From positions 1 to 59,761 of the forward strand of contig SFFB01000015.1 in the NCBI GenBank assembly GCA_004557035.1: a stretch of DNA of 59,761 bases, given 5' to 3'. The position numbers and the translations under genes are program-made. The notes under the pieces are model-generated. The model worked only from the letters and a program-made list of their open reading frames with translations, did not search any database and had not been told where the DNA came from. Shown piece after piece: positions 17,061 to 25,613 of this stretch (position 1 is its first letter; the number at the start of each line of letters is the position of its first letter). The DNA is from Bacteroidales bacterium (GTDB lineage: Bacteria > Bacteroidota > Bacteroidia > Bacteroidales > Bacteroidaceae).

Positions 17061-17966
17061 CTAAACGCCGAAAGGATGCTTGGCCATAATGGCAAATTTG
17101 CGCATCAGACGCTCGGGATGATAAGAGAGTTTGGCCCGGCGAAGGCCTTCAATCCCCAAGTCTTCTTCTCGATTGAGATAGACAAACCGGGTGGGGACAG
17201 CACGGGCAAAGGCACGGCAAACGGCAGCATAAGCTCCTTCATAGGCGGTATCGGCCTTTTCCATACAGACGTCGAAAGTGTCATAATTGATGGGAGTACC
17301 GTAGGAGAAAGCCACCACCCGGCCGTCGACCAGCAGGGCAATGCCCTGGGCGTCCAATTCGGTCCAATGGGCAAAGACCGCTTCCATAGACCTGCTTTCA
17401 TCGGCATATCCGGCAGAGTCTGTAATTGTCTTGGCCTTGGCCCACTCGGTCTCCAGCCTCAGACATTCGGCAAAACGCTCGGGGCCGAGCGGGACTATCT
17501 CATAGTCGGGATAAAGACGCTCAAAGCGATTGGCGAAATTGCGCTTCGCCTGCAGGCGTTTGCCCGAGAGTGTAGCCAAAGCTTCACGACGATAGAGATA
17601 GTCGGCATAGTCGCGCTGGTCTGTGGCAAAATAGTGGTCGGGCAGAGCAGATTCGACAGCCGGCAACTCTTGCTCACAAACGCCGAGCATCAAGAAAGGA
17701 TGACCCAGCCTTAGGGCGTCGTCAAGCAAGGCGTCCAAGACGGTGCGATAGTCACTGCCACCCAGCGGCAACTGATAGGCCAAATGGCCGTCGGCCTTGA
17801 AGCGAAACAGCAGCCAGCCTTCGTGAAGGGCCACCTCGGTGTCGTAATGGAAACGCCAACTGAAGAGGTTCATAAAACTGAAGTCGCAGTTGCGCCGTTC
17901 CGACGGTCGCACCACGGCTTCAATCATGGCTCTATGCCTTAGTTCCAGCGGCTGGAAGTCTATCAT
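17061..17966 (-). CDS. DUF2156 protein (aminoacyl-lipid transferase fold)
   Basis: A 301-residue protein without membrane segments that matches DUF2156, the GNAT-like domain also found at the C-terminus of lysyl-phosphatidylglycerol synthase MprF. Recognisable parts are NCDFSFMNLFSW near residue 27, LQAKRNFANRFER near residue 140 and the end FVYLNREEDLGIEGLRRAK. It probably transfers an acyl or aminoacyl group, but the substrate is unknown. It lies 8 bases after the acyltransferase gene and 22 before the GNAT gene, so it belongs to the envelope operon. Confidence 0.8.
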   Translation of the reverse strand: MIDFQPLELRHRAMIEAVVRPSERRNCDFSFMNLFSWRFHYDTEVALHEGWLLFRFKADGHLAYQLPLGGSDYRTVLDALLDDALRLGHPFLMLGVCEQELPAVESALPDHYFATDQRDYADYLYRREALATLSGKRLQAKRNFANRFERLYPDYEIVPLGPERFAECLRLETEWAKAKTITDSAGYADESRSMEAVFAHWTELDAQGIALLVDGRVVAFSYGTPINYDTFDVCMEKADTAYEGAYAAVCRAFARAVPTRFVYLNREEDLGIEGLRRAKLSYHPERLMRKFAIMAKHPFGV

Positions 17967-17974
17967 ATCGTTTT

Positions 17975-19126
17975 TTAGTCCAAAGCGGCCAACTGATTGT
18001 AGAGCGGATTGGCATACATTGTGAGCATACGCTCACGCAAGAAGGCGTCGTCTCTGTCGGGCAGGTCAACCATCGCAATGCGCTCGGTCAGATATTGTTC
18101 AAAACGGCTGCGTCCTTCGGCCGTATAGTGGTCGGCAAAGCGACTGTCATTTTCCAGCAAATCGGCAGCAACATAGTTACACTCAAACAGACGATAGCGG
18201 CGATGGATTTCCTTGTCCATCCGTTCGGCCACGGCAGCAAAGAAATCTGCCTTGGGCAAATCTGCCAACGTGTCGAGCCATTCGTCGGCCACAGGGGCAG
18301 CGGCATAGTGGATGCGGCCCTTGAAGCCGAAAATGCCGGTCTGCATATTGAGCAAGTCGTCGGCCTTGCTCTTGCGGAAGTCAGGATTGTCACGCTTTTG
18401 CTGGAACTCTTTGGCCTTGAGATAATCGCAAGGGTCATATTCGTAGGAGATGGCCAAAGGCACGATGTGCAAGGCCTTCAAACGCTCGGCTGCACTGCCC
18501 TCACCGCCCATGGCCAGCATCTTGAGCAACGACTCCTGGGTGCGGTCGTCAGAGTCTTTGGCACGGCCTTCACGTTGGGCTATCCAGATGTTTTCGTGTT
18601 TCTCGCCAATGGCGTAATGCATATAACTGCTCAAAAGCTTGCTGGCGGCCAGCATTTCTCGCATACCTATGCCACGGCGTACGATGAACGACTTGTTGAG
18701 CCTCACCAGGGGTTCTATCCACGGCAGGCCGAAGAGATTGTCGCCAATGGCAATCTCGGCAGTGGTAGAGAAGCCATTGTCTACGAGCAAGACGTCGAGA
18801 AAGGCCGAGTCGAGCACAATGTCGCGATGGTTGGACACGAAGGTGTAGTTGCCTTCGCGATTGGGCAGAGCGGTACAGTCGAATGAAATGCCTTGACTGC
18901 ATTTGCCCAGCAGGTCTTTGACGAGCGGATAGATGAACGTCTTCTGAAGCGTCAGCAGGTCGGGGCATGAGCGCAGGCCCATGCGAAGTCTGTCGAGCGG
19001 TTGGCCGGGGAAAAGGCTGCCTACAATCTGGCCAAACTGGGGTTCGGCAAACAGGCGGTCCACCACTCCGGCTATTTCTTCGGCCTCAAAGGGGCGAATG
19101 GTGTCAAAACAAGCGGGCGTCTTCAT
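17975..19126 (-). CDS. PlsC-like acyltransferase
   Basis: A 383-residue acyltransferase of the glycerol-3-phosphate/1-acyl-glycerol-phosphate type. The catalytic histidine lies in FVSNHRDIVLD (H100 with D106, a slightly wider spacing than the usual HX4D), followed by FIVRRGIGMREM and NIWIAQREGRAKDSDD, the latter standing for the glycine/EG block that binds the phosphate. It likely acylates a lipid precursor at the inner face of the membrane. It stands 32 bases after ddl and 8 before the DUF2156 gene. Confidence 0.82.
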   Translation of the reverse strand: MKTPACFDTIRPFEAEEIAGVVDRLFAEPQFGQIVGSLFPGQPLDRLRMGLRSCPDLLTLQKTFIYPLVKDLLGKCSQGISFDCTALPNREGNYTFVSNHRDIVLDSAFLDVLLVDNGFSTTAEIAIGDNLFGLPWIEPLVRLNKSFIVRRGIGMREMLAASKLLSSYMHYAIGEKHENIWIAQREGRAKDSDDRTQESLLKMLAMGGEGSAAERLKALHIVPLAISYEYDPCDYLKAKEFQQKRDNPDFRKSKADDLLNMQTGIFGFKGRIHYAAAPVADEWLDTLADLPKADFFAAVAERMDKEIHRRYRLFECNYVAADLLENDSRFADHYTAEGRSRFEQYLTERIAMVDLPDRDDAFLRERMLTMYANPLYNQLAALD

Positions 19127-19158
19127 GGCTATGGTTGGATTGGAAGAAGTGATGATAA

Positions 19159-20148
19159 TCAGACAAAGCGGCCCTCAATGATGTCTGAGAGCACATCGGC
19201 TATCTGATAGGGTGAGGCTTCGACCTGCTGGGGTATGAAACTGGCGGGCGTCATACCGGGTGTGGTGTTGATTTCAAGCAAATTGATGGTTTCCTCGCCC
19301 TCGGCTCCTGTGAGAATATAGTCTATGCGGATGATGCCATAGCATCCCAAAAGACGGTAGATGCGACGCGTCATCTCGCCCACACGCTCAGCGGTGCCGG
19401 CTGTGAGCGGAGCCGGAGTGATCTCTTCAGACTTATGGTGATATTTGGCTTCGAAGTCGAAAAACTCCTGAGTGGTGACCACCTCAGAGATGGGGAAAAC
19501 CACCACGTCGTCGCCCTTGCGGTAACAACCGCAGGTGATTTCACGTCCCACCATGATTTTCTCAATCATCACTTCGTCGCTCTCGATCATGGCCTTGGCA
19601 ATGGCGGGCTGAAGGTCGTCGGCCGACTTCACCTTCGTGACGCCGAAACTACTGCCACCGGCGTTGGGCTTGACAAAACAAGGCAGTCCCAAGCGGGCCA
19701 CCACCTCGTCGTCGGAAGGCATAGGGTCGCCACGACGCACCAGGACGGAGTCGGAGATGTGAAGGTCGGGGAAGGAACGCAAGAAGTTGTTGAGGGCAAA
19801 CTTGTTGAAGGTCAAAGCCTCAACCAGCACGTCGCTCGTGGAATAGGGCATACCGATGAGGTCGAAATAACCCTGAAGGATACCGTTCTCGCCCGGCGTG
19901 CCGTGAATGGTGATGTAGGCGAAATCAAAGCCGTGGCGACCCTCTTTGGTCTCAAAAGAAAAATCGTCGCGATTGATTTTGAGTTTTTGCATACCATAGT
20001 GCACATACCAGTCTGTGCCTTTCATCTCTACGACATAGCAGTCGTATTTTGTTTTGTCCATAAACGAGAGGATGCCCTCTGCACTCATAAGAGACACATC
20101 ATGCTCTGAGGAGTCGCCTCCGGCCACAATGGCAATTTGACGTTTCAT
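19159..20148 (-). CDS. ddl: D-alanine--D-alanine ligase
   Basis: A 329-residue ATP-grasp enzyme that joins two D-alanines for the peptidoglycan stem peptide. The N-terminus IAIVAGGDSSEHDVSLMSAE is the family signature; further on come CFVKPNAGGSSFGVTKV, the ATP-binding part EVMIEKIMVGREITCGCY, and the metal/substrate end LLEINTTPGMTPASFIP. It is 46 bases after rluD. Two VanX-like enzymes elsewhere in the window would act on its product. Confidence 0.95.
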   Translation of the reverse strand: MKRQIAIVAGGDSSEHDVSLMSAEGILSFMDKTKYDCYVVEMKGTDWYVHYGMQKLKINRDDFSFETKEGRHGFDFAYITIHGTPGENGILQGYFDLIGMPYSTSDVLVEALTFNKFALNNFLRSFPDLHISDSVLVRRGDPMPSDDEVVARLGLPCFVKPNAGGSSFGVTKVKSADDLQPAIAKAMIESDEVMIEKIMVGREITCGCYRKGDDVVVFPISEVVTTQEFFDFEAKYHHKSEEITPAPLTAGTAERVGEMTRRIYRLLGCYGIIRIDYILTGAEGEETINLLEINTTPGMTPASFIPQQVEASPYQIADVLSDIIEGRFV

Positions 20149-20194
20149 ATCGTTTGAATAAGGTTTGGAATACTCATTATTATATATAAAGGAA

Positions 20195-21277
20195 TCATTG
20201 CTTGGCCTTCAAGGCAGCGTCGACATAGGTGCGCCATCTGTCTACCAAGGCAGCGAAGTCGGCCGGCCATTCTGAGGTAAAGTCCATCTCCTTTCCGGTG
20301 CGCGGATGCTTGAAGCCCAATGTACGGGCGTGCAGGGCTTGGCGCGGACAGAGGGCAAAGAGGTGGCGGATGAATTGCTGGTAGGCTCCTCCCCGCTCGC
20401 CGCGGATGATTTGGTCGCCACCATAACGCTCGTCGTTGAAGAGCGGATGTCCGATATGCTGCATGTGCACACGGATTTGGTGGGTACGGCCTGTTTCAAG
20501 CACACACTCCACGAGCGAGACGTAGCCGAAACGCTCCAAGACCTTGTAGTGGGTCACAGCGTGCTTGCCCACGTCACTGCCCGGCGCGAAAACGGCCATC
20601 TGCAGACGGTCTTTGGGGTTGCGGGCAATGTTGCCCTCGATGCGGCCTTCGTCGGTCTCAAAGTTTCCCCAGACCACGGCATTATAGCGGCGGCGTGTGG
20701 TCTTGTTGAAAAACTGCACTCCGAGACTGGTCTTGGCTTCGGGCGTCTTGGCCACTACGATGAGTCCCGAGGTGTCTTTGTCTATGCGGTGCACAAGGCC
20801 CACGGCAGGGTCGTTGGGGTCGTAGTGTGGATTGTCTCTCAAATGCCAGGCTATGGCATTGACGAGCGTGCCGGTGTAGTTGCCACAACCGGGATGCACC
20901 ACTAGGCCGGCGGGCTTGTTGATGACCATCAGGTCGTCGTCTTCATAGACCACGTCGAGCGGAATGTCTTCCGGCTCAATGGTGGTCTCATATCTCGGCC
21001 GGTCGAGCAGCAGGGTGACCACATCGCCCGGTTTGACGCGATAGTTGCTCTTGACGGGCTTGCCGTCTACGTGGATGAAGCCGGCACGGGCCGCCAACTG
21101 TATGCGGTTGCGCGAGGTGTCGGGCAAATGGTCTTGCAGGAATTTGTCTACACGCAAGAGTTGCTGCCCCTTGTCGGCCACGACGCGGAAATGCTCGTAA
21201 AGACCGCCGTTTTCGTCGTCGCCGCCTTGCAGGCTTTCGTCTGTCAAGACGTCTTCAATGTCTGTCTTCGGCATCAC
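20195..21277 (-). CDS. rluD: RluA-family 23S rRNA pseudouridine synthase (RluD type)
   Basis: A 360-residue enzyme. An S4 RNA-binding domain (residues about 40-105, VDKFLQDHLPDTSRNRIQ) is followed by the catalytic domain with HRIDKDTSGLIVVAKT, whose aspartate is the nucleophile of RluA-type pseudouridine synthases. RluD forms pseudouridines in helix 69 of 23S rRNA; the assignment to RluD rather than RluC is by length and the S4 domain. Its start overlaps the stop of the PASTA gene by 4 bases (ATGA), so the two are translationally coupled, an arrangement common in Bacteroidota. Confidence 0.88.
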   Translation of the reverse strand: MMPKTDIEDVLTDESLQGGDDENGGLYEHFRVVADKGQQLLRVDKFLQDHLPDTSRNRIQLAARAGFIHVDGKPVKSNYRVKPGDVVTLLLDRPRYETTIEPEDIPLDVVYEDDDLMVINKPAGLVVHPGCGNYTGTLVNAIAWHLRDNPHYDPNDPAVGLVHRIDKDTSGLIVVAKTPEAKTSLGVQFFNKTTRRRYNAVVWGNFETDEGRIEGNIARNPKDRLQMAVFAPGSDVGKHAVTHYKVLERFGYVSLVECVLETGRTHQIRVHMQHIGHPLFNDERYGGDQIIRGERGGAYQQFIRHLFALCPRQALHARTLGFKHPRTGKEMDFTSEWPADFAALVDRWRTYVDAALKAKQ

Positions 21278-21960
21278 TGTGGTATAGGCTCGTTAGTGGT
21301 GGGATAATTATCGGGCAGTCCGCCGCCGTCTTCTATCACCTCTTCTTCTATAAATTCGTCTGAGGTGTCAAATTCGTCGATGAAGTCAATGTCGACGGTG
21401 TCTTCAGTCATACCGTCGCCCACGACGAGGGTAATCAGGGCTGTCACCGGCACTTTGGCACCGGGTTTGAGCGGCTGGTCGCCCACCTTGATGTTATAGA
21501 GCCAGTCTTTGTCGCCGGGCGTAAATTCCACACGGATATTCTTGAAACCTATGGCACGCAGACGAGCCTCGGCTTCACGCCGCGAACAGTTGTCGGCCAG
21601 CGACGGCACGGCAATGGCCCGGGCCGAAGAGGCGTTGATGACCAGTTTGATGACACGGCCGGGCTTGACCATCTTGCCGGGAGCTATGAACTGGTCGAGC
21701 ACCACGCCGCCCACGTAGGTGTCGATATAGCCGGTGTCGGTCACCTCTACGCGCAGGCCCAAGGCTTCAAGTTTCTTCTCGACCACCTCTATCTTCTGGC
21801 CTCTCACGTTGGGCACCTTCACACTGTCACCCGGCTGGGTGTAGCACGACACAAACTCCACGGCCACATAGCCCAAAACCACCGTGAGCACAATCATACC
21901 CAGGCAGTTGAGCAGCACAATCTTGCTGAATATCTTCTTGAAAAAAGTTTGTAGGGTCAT
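21274..21960 (-). CDS. PASTA-domain membrane protein
   Basis: A 228-residue protein with one N-terminal membrane helix (about residues 16-38) and three PASTA units facing the periplasm (starting near VKVPNVRGQKIEVVEKKLEA, IAVPSLADNCSRREAEARLR, and KVPVTALITLVV). PASTA domains bind muropeptides or beta-lactams in kinases and penicillin-binding proteins; here there is no kinase or transpeptidase domain. An acidic C-terminal tail follows. The setting beside rluD and ddl suggests a role in peptidoglycan sensing or assembly. Confidence 0.85.
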   Translation of the reverse strand: MTLQTFFKKIFSKIVLLNCLGMIVLTVVLGYVAVEFVSCYTQPGDSVKVPNVRGQKIEVVEKKLEALGLRVEVTDTGYIDTYVGGVVLDQFIAPGKMVKPGRVIKLVINASSARAIAVPSLADNCSRREAEARLRAIGFKNIRVEFTPGDKDWLYNIKVGDQPLKPGAKVPVTALITLVVGDGMTEDTVDIDFIDEFDTSDEFIEEEVIEDGGGLPDNYPTTNEPIPQ

Positions 21961-21963
21961 CTC

Positions 21964-22380
21964 TTAGTATTTTCTGAAGCTCAACCGAAAGAGCGTGTTT
22001 TTAAGCACCATACGGTCGCTTGAGATGTGCTCCACCTTGAAACTGCCGGTCTCGTCCACGCCCATAGGGGCCAACTCGGTGGGCGGCACCACCTCGTCGT
22101 GGGGACGTTTGTAGATGGTGGTGAGACGGAGGCTGTCGCCGCTCACTTCGTAGGTGGCGAGAAAGATGGGCTCTCCCGGCCGGGTCAACTTCATCGTGTT
22201 GCTGTGCACGCCGTAGAACACGCCGTCGGCATTGGTCAAGACAATTTCGCCGTCGGATAGCCGTTCCATTGTGAGCATCTGCCAATAGCCGCCGAAGTCG
22301 CCGCTGTCGTCCATCTTGGCGCAAGAGACGAGCAAGAGGCTGGTCAGGGCCAGAGCGAAGAGTTTTATCTTTTTTGTCAT
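21964..22380 (-). CDS. Lipocalin-like lipoprotein
   Basis: A 138-residue protein with a lipoprotein signal peptide (lipobox LLVSC, acylated cysteine at residue 20) and a short strand-rich domain beginning GGYWQMLTMERLSDGEIV, the pattern of lipocalin-like DUF lipoproteins in this phylum. Function unknown. I use the ATG at 22380; the frame extends further up but overlaps the Wzi gene. It ends 3 bases before the PASTA gene. Confidence 0.7.
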   Translation of the reverse strand: MTKKIKLFALALTSLLLVSCAKMDDSGDFGGYWQMLTMERLSDGEIVLTNADGVFYGVHSNTMKLTRPGEPIFLATYEVSGDSLRLTTIYKRPHDEVVPPTELAPMGVDETGSFKVEHISSDRMVLKNTLFRLSFRKY

Positions 22381-22400
22381 TGTTGCTGTGGGGATAGAGA

Positions 22401-23858
22401 TTAAAACAGGCCGCTCTTGCATATGGTCAGGCAATAGCCTGTCGAGGCTTTGGTGAGCGTGCCGCCGGTGGAGGCAAAGGCTGCACCGAAAGAAAAACCG
22501 CCGAGCCGTCGCGGCCGGTAATTGACTTCGAGCAGCATGTTGCGACCATATTCCGGATTGAGCAGCGGTGCGGCATAGGTGCCCACCGAGCGGGAGAAGG
22601 TGAACAGGGCGCGATAATTGATTTCGTCTGTGGGCTGTCCCTGCAGGCCGAGGTGGTAGGCTTTCAAGCGGTTGTGCTTATAGCCCAAGCTGCCGTCGGC
22701 GTTGAATACCGGCGAGACAAACAAGGCATTGCCCATTGACTGTCCCCAATGGTTCCAGCCGTTGTAGATGCCGTGGTTGTAATAGTTGTCCGTTCCGCTG
22801 ATTTGTGCCGTGAACGAGTTGGTATGGTCGTGATAGATGGGGCCCGTCTGATCCATCGTGTAGAGGTATTCCAGCACCACTGTCGAGACGAAGGGATTTT
22901 TCGGCAATCGGGCTTCAAGTCCCCAAAGCATATCTTTCCAGCCGTATTCCAGGAACATTTGCGAGTGGTCTTCAAAGTAATGCTGGGCATAGGCTCTCAC
23001 GCCCCACTTGCCGCCATTCCAATTGAGCTGGAAGTTCCAGGCGCCGAGCTGGTTGCCTTCTACGTTGGGATAGTCGCCGTCTGAATAGTCGCTGCCCCCG
23101 GGAATGAAGGCGTGCCAAAAGGCATTGAGTCCAGAGGGCAGTTTCTTGACTGTGCCGTCGGGCATATAGCGTTTGCCGGCAAACTGAGCTTTCATCTGCA
23201 GGCCGCCGACAAACGTCAGGGGAAATTTCTCTTCGTTACCCACGCGCAGGTAGCCGGCTTTGCTGTGGTAGAGCACATCTTTGGTATAGCTCGCTCCGGC
23301 GGCGTGGTGGTCTGCTTTCCATCCGCCGTCGGTGAAGGCGCCATAGGCCAGGTGGCCCTTGATGGCCAGCCAGTGGTGTGTTCCGGGGATGTCCCAGAAA
23401 TCCGGCAGTTCAAAGCGCACTTGCGGTACGGCAGGGGCGTTAACGCCCTCGGCGAGGCCGCCCGTAGAGAGCAGCGGGTTGGTCAGTTCGTCCACGCGCC
23501 GTTTGGCTCCTACGCTCAACCTCACGGCCTTATACTGAAAGTCTCCATAAAGTTGGTTGATGAAGAAAGAAGCCAGCATGTCCACACCGCCGGCCACGTC
23601 AAGACCGTAGCCAATCTGCCAGTTGCGGAGCGAGTCGACGGCGATGTCTCTGCCCACGGCAGCTCTCAGATAGCCCGACGAGGGTTTGGCCGATGAGAGA
23701 CCGTAGCGGCCGGCCACGAACCAGAAGGGGGCTTGGTCGCCGTTGGAGGTTTGGGCCGAGAGTTCCACGTCATAGTGCACGTCTTTGGCCAGACGTTCCA
23801 CCTGTGCCGAGGCCGCCAAGGCCAACGCCAGGCCCATAAGGCAAAATTTCAGACGCAT
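22401..23858 (-). CDS. Capsule assembly Wzi family outer-membrane protein
   Basis: A 485-residue exported protein. After a signal peptide (cleavage near ASAQ) it shows the alternating strands of an 18-stranded outer-membrane barrel of the Wzi family, ending with an aromatic pattern. Wzi helps attach or organise capsular polysaccharide at the cell surface. It follows rfbB by 30 bases, which makes dTDP-sugar precursors, so both probably serve surface polysaccharide production. No other capsule gene is in the window. Confidence 0.85.
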   Translation of the reverse strand: MRLKFCLMGLALALAASAQVERLAKDVHYDVELSAQTSNGDQAPFWFVAGRYGLSSAKPSSGYLRAAVGRDIAVDSLRNWQIGYGLDVAGGVDMLASFFINQLYGDFQYKAVRLSVGAKRRVDELTNPLLSTGGLAEGVNAPAVPQVRFELPDFWDIPGTHHWLAIKGHLAYGAFTDGGWKADHHAAGASYTKDVLYHSKAGYLRVGNEEKFPLTFVGGLQMKAQFAGKRYMPDGTVKKLPSGLNAFWHAFIPGGSDYSDGDYPNVEGNQLGAWNFQLNWNGGKWGVRAYAQHYFEDHSQMFLEYGWKDMLWGLEARLPKNPFVSTVVLEYLYTMDQTGPIYHDHTNSFTAQISGTDNYYNHGIYNGWNHWGQSMGNALFVSPVFNADGSLGYKHNRLKAYHLGLQGQPTDEINYRALFTFSRSVGTYAAPLLNPEYGRNMLLEVNYRPRRLGGFSFGAAFASTGGTLTKASTGYCLTICKSGLF

Positions 23859-23888
23859 ATTATATATAAGGTATAGTCTGTGGCTCGA

Positions 23889-25028
23889 TTATTTCTTGCC
23901 GTACATGTTTTCGTAGTAGAGCTGATAGTCTTCGCCGCTCACGGCCTCCACCCAGGCGCGGTTCTCGAGGTTCCAGCGGATAGTCTTGACGATGCCCACC
24001 TCAAAGGGCGTGTCGGGCTCCCACCCCAGGTCGGCCTTAATCTTTGAGGGATCGATGCCGTAGCGCTGGTCGTGTCCGAGACGGTCTTTAACGAAGGTGA
24101 TGAGATCTTCGTTGATCCAAGAGATGTCGATTTGCCCGTCGGCGCCTTTTTCTTTTCGACTGAGGAGCGTGCGCCACTGCAGGTTGTCTTGGAGCAGGTC
24201 GTGAATGGTCTTAATGATGATTTTGACAATCTGGATGTTTTGTCGCTCGTTGTGTCCGCCAACGTTATAGATGCTGCCGGGTGCGGCTTTTCTCACCACG
24301 AGGTCGATGGCCTTGCAGTGGTCTTCCACGTAGAGCCAGTCTCGGATGTTCTCTCCCTTGCCATAGACGGGGAGTTTCTTGCCCTGGAGGATATTGTTGA
24401 TGATGAGCGGAATGAGTTTCTCCGGGAACTGATAAGGGCCGTAGTTATTAGAGCAACGCGTGATGCTCACGGGCATATGATAGGTGTCGCGGTAGGCACA
24501 CACCACGTGGTCGGCCGAAGTTTTGGAGGCACTGTAAGGGCTGTGTGGGCAAAGGGGAGTCTCTTCGGTGAAAAAGCCTTCCGGTCCCAGGCTGCCATAG
24601 ACCTCGTCGGTCGACACCTGATGGTAGCGTACGCCCGAGCGCCATGTGGGGTATCCCGACTCGTCCTTGCCCGTCACCCATGCAGCGCGTGCGGCCTCGA
24701 GCAGGGCCTGTGTGCCGAGGATGTTGGTCTGGAGGAAGAGTTGCGGGTTTTCGATGCTGCGGTCCACGTGGCTTTCGGCGGCGAAATTCACCACCACGTC
24801 GAAGCGATATTCGGCAAAGAGCCTGTCGAGCAGGTCGCGGTCGCAGATATCCCCTTTGACGAAAAAGCAACGTTCATTGTCGATGTCGTCGGCGATGGTG
24901 CCGAGATAGCCCGCATAAGTCAACAAATCAAGCACCACAATTTTCACGTCCTGATGCTTTTGCAACATATACTTCACATAGTTGGCGCCGATGAAACCGG
25001 CAGCGCCCGTAACGAGATAACTTTTCAT
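23889..25028 (-). CDS. rfbB: dTDP-glucose 4,6-dehydratase
   Basis: A 379-residue short-chain dehydrogenase of the extended type. Residues 2-14 (SYLVTGAAGFIGA) hold the NAD-binding glycine motif; YSASKTSADH gives the catalytic Y-x3-K; RCSNNYGPYQFPEKLIPL is typical of RfbB. It converts dTDP-glucose to the 4-keto-6-deoxy sugar, the entry to dTDP-rhamnose and other deoxysugars. The other three rhamnose genes are not adjacent. It is the first gene of the long minus-strand operon and is preceded by the promoter repeat at 25050-25081. The ATG at 25028 is the family start. Confidence 0.93.
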   Translation of the reverse strand: MKSYLVTGAAGFIGANYVKYMLQKHQDVKIVVLDLLTYAGYLGTIADDIDNERCFFVKGDICDRDLLDRLFAEYRFDVVVNFAAESHVDRSIENPQLFLQTNILGTQALLEAARAAWVTGKDESGYPTWRSGVRYHQVSTDEVYGSLGPEGFFTEETPLCPHSPYSASKTSADHVVCAYRDTYHMPVSITRCSNNYGPYQFPEKLIPLIINNILQGKKLPVYGKGENIRDWLYVEDHCKAIDLVVRKAAPGSIYNVGGHNERQNIQIVKIIIKTIHDLLQDNLQWRTLLSRKEKGADGQIDISWINEDLITFVKDRLGHDQRYGIDPSKIKADLGWEPDTPFEVGIVKTIRWNLENRAWVEAVSGEDYQLYYENMYGKK

Positions 25029-25046
25029 ATTTAAGATTTGTTTATT

Positions 25047-25162
25047 CTGCAAAGTTAGTGCAAGCGAGAGCAAAGGCCAAAAAAAACTCGTTTTTTATTG
25101 GACTTTGCCGAGCGCAGCCTAACTTGCGCCGTCAGGCGAAAGTGAGTGCAAATGGGTGCAGA
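25047..25162 (-). repeat. Promoter-bearing dispersed repeat upstream of rfbB, two copies
   Basis: Two related units lie here. The first (25047-25084) contains GCAAGCGAGAGCAAAGG, the second (25098-25162) contains GCCGAGCGCAGCCTAACTTG and TTGCGCCGTCAGGCGAAAG. Both belong to the family found upstream of the BspA-like, mdh and ompA-like genes. The first unit carries the rfbB promoter. Confidence 0.65.
25050..25081 (-). promoter_or_regulatory. rfbB operon promoter: TTTG-N20-TAACTTTG
   Basis: On the minus strand a TTTG (25081-25078), exactly 20 bases, and TAACTTTG (25057-25050) match the full Bacteroidota promoter. It ends 22 bases before the rfbB ATG, giving a short leader. Confidence 0.72.
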
Positions 25163-25238
25163 GTCAAAAAACACTCATTTTTCCTATTCCTAATATCCCC
25201 CACTCCGTTTTGTCTTTCCCTCCGGTCCTTTTTCGGCC

Positions 25239-25348
25239 TATATTCGCCATAAGAAAGGAGAGAGAGTCGCCCACAAGCGAAAGAAGGCGACTTTTTCGAC
25301 CGTTACGGGGATACTGACAGTTTTTTCTCTCAGTATCCCCGTTTTTTT
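25239..25348 (+). ncRNA. Candidate small RNA with two hairpins
   Basis: TATATTCG at 25239-25246 is one base off the -7 consensus. Downstream come hairpin GTCGCC/GGCGAC (25266-25271 with 25286-25291) followed by TTTTT, and a second, perfect 13-bp hairpin ACGGGGATACTGA/TCAGTATCCCCGT (25305-25317 with 25330-25342) followed by seven T. No coding frame precedes these on the plus strand, so the terminator may belong to a short RNA of roughly 90 bases. It could also just insulate the two divergent operons. Confidence 0.35.
25305..25348 (+). terminator. Strong terminator hairpin in the rfbB/ABC spacer
   Basis: A perfect 13-bp stem, 12-base loop and T-run. No plus-strand gene lies upstream, which makes it unusual. 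The whole spacer 25029-25613 holds no other credible gene. Confidence 0.8.
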
Positions 25349-25600
25349 CGGCTTACTTTCAAGCCGTCGCAGCCCTGAGTCAAGACCTCTTCAGGGCCGT
25401 TTCGGGCGTTTTTTGCCGCTTGAGGTCGCGTCGAAGCAACTTACCGTTGATTTTTTTATCGATTTTTGTCACGTCAAGCAGGCTTTTAGAACAAACCGGA
25501 AGACCGTGACCGGCAGACGGATGCAGGCCGCAACAGCCGGCACAAGGCACCCGCGACAACAACAGGCGACCTTTTGCCGCAACAAATGGAATAAAAAATG

Positions 25601-25608
25601 TAAATTTG
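25601..25608 (+). promoter_or_regulatory. Candidate -7 box (TAAATTTG) of the ABC ATPase operon
   Basis: TAAATTTG at 25601-25608 fits TAnnTTTG and ends 5 bases before the ATG at 25614, suggesting a nearly leaderless transcript. The nearest TTTG upstream (25573-25576) is 24 bases away, somewhat too far. Confidence 0.42.
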
Positions 25609-25613
25609 CGGCT

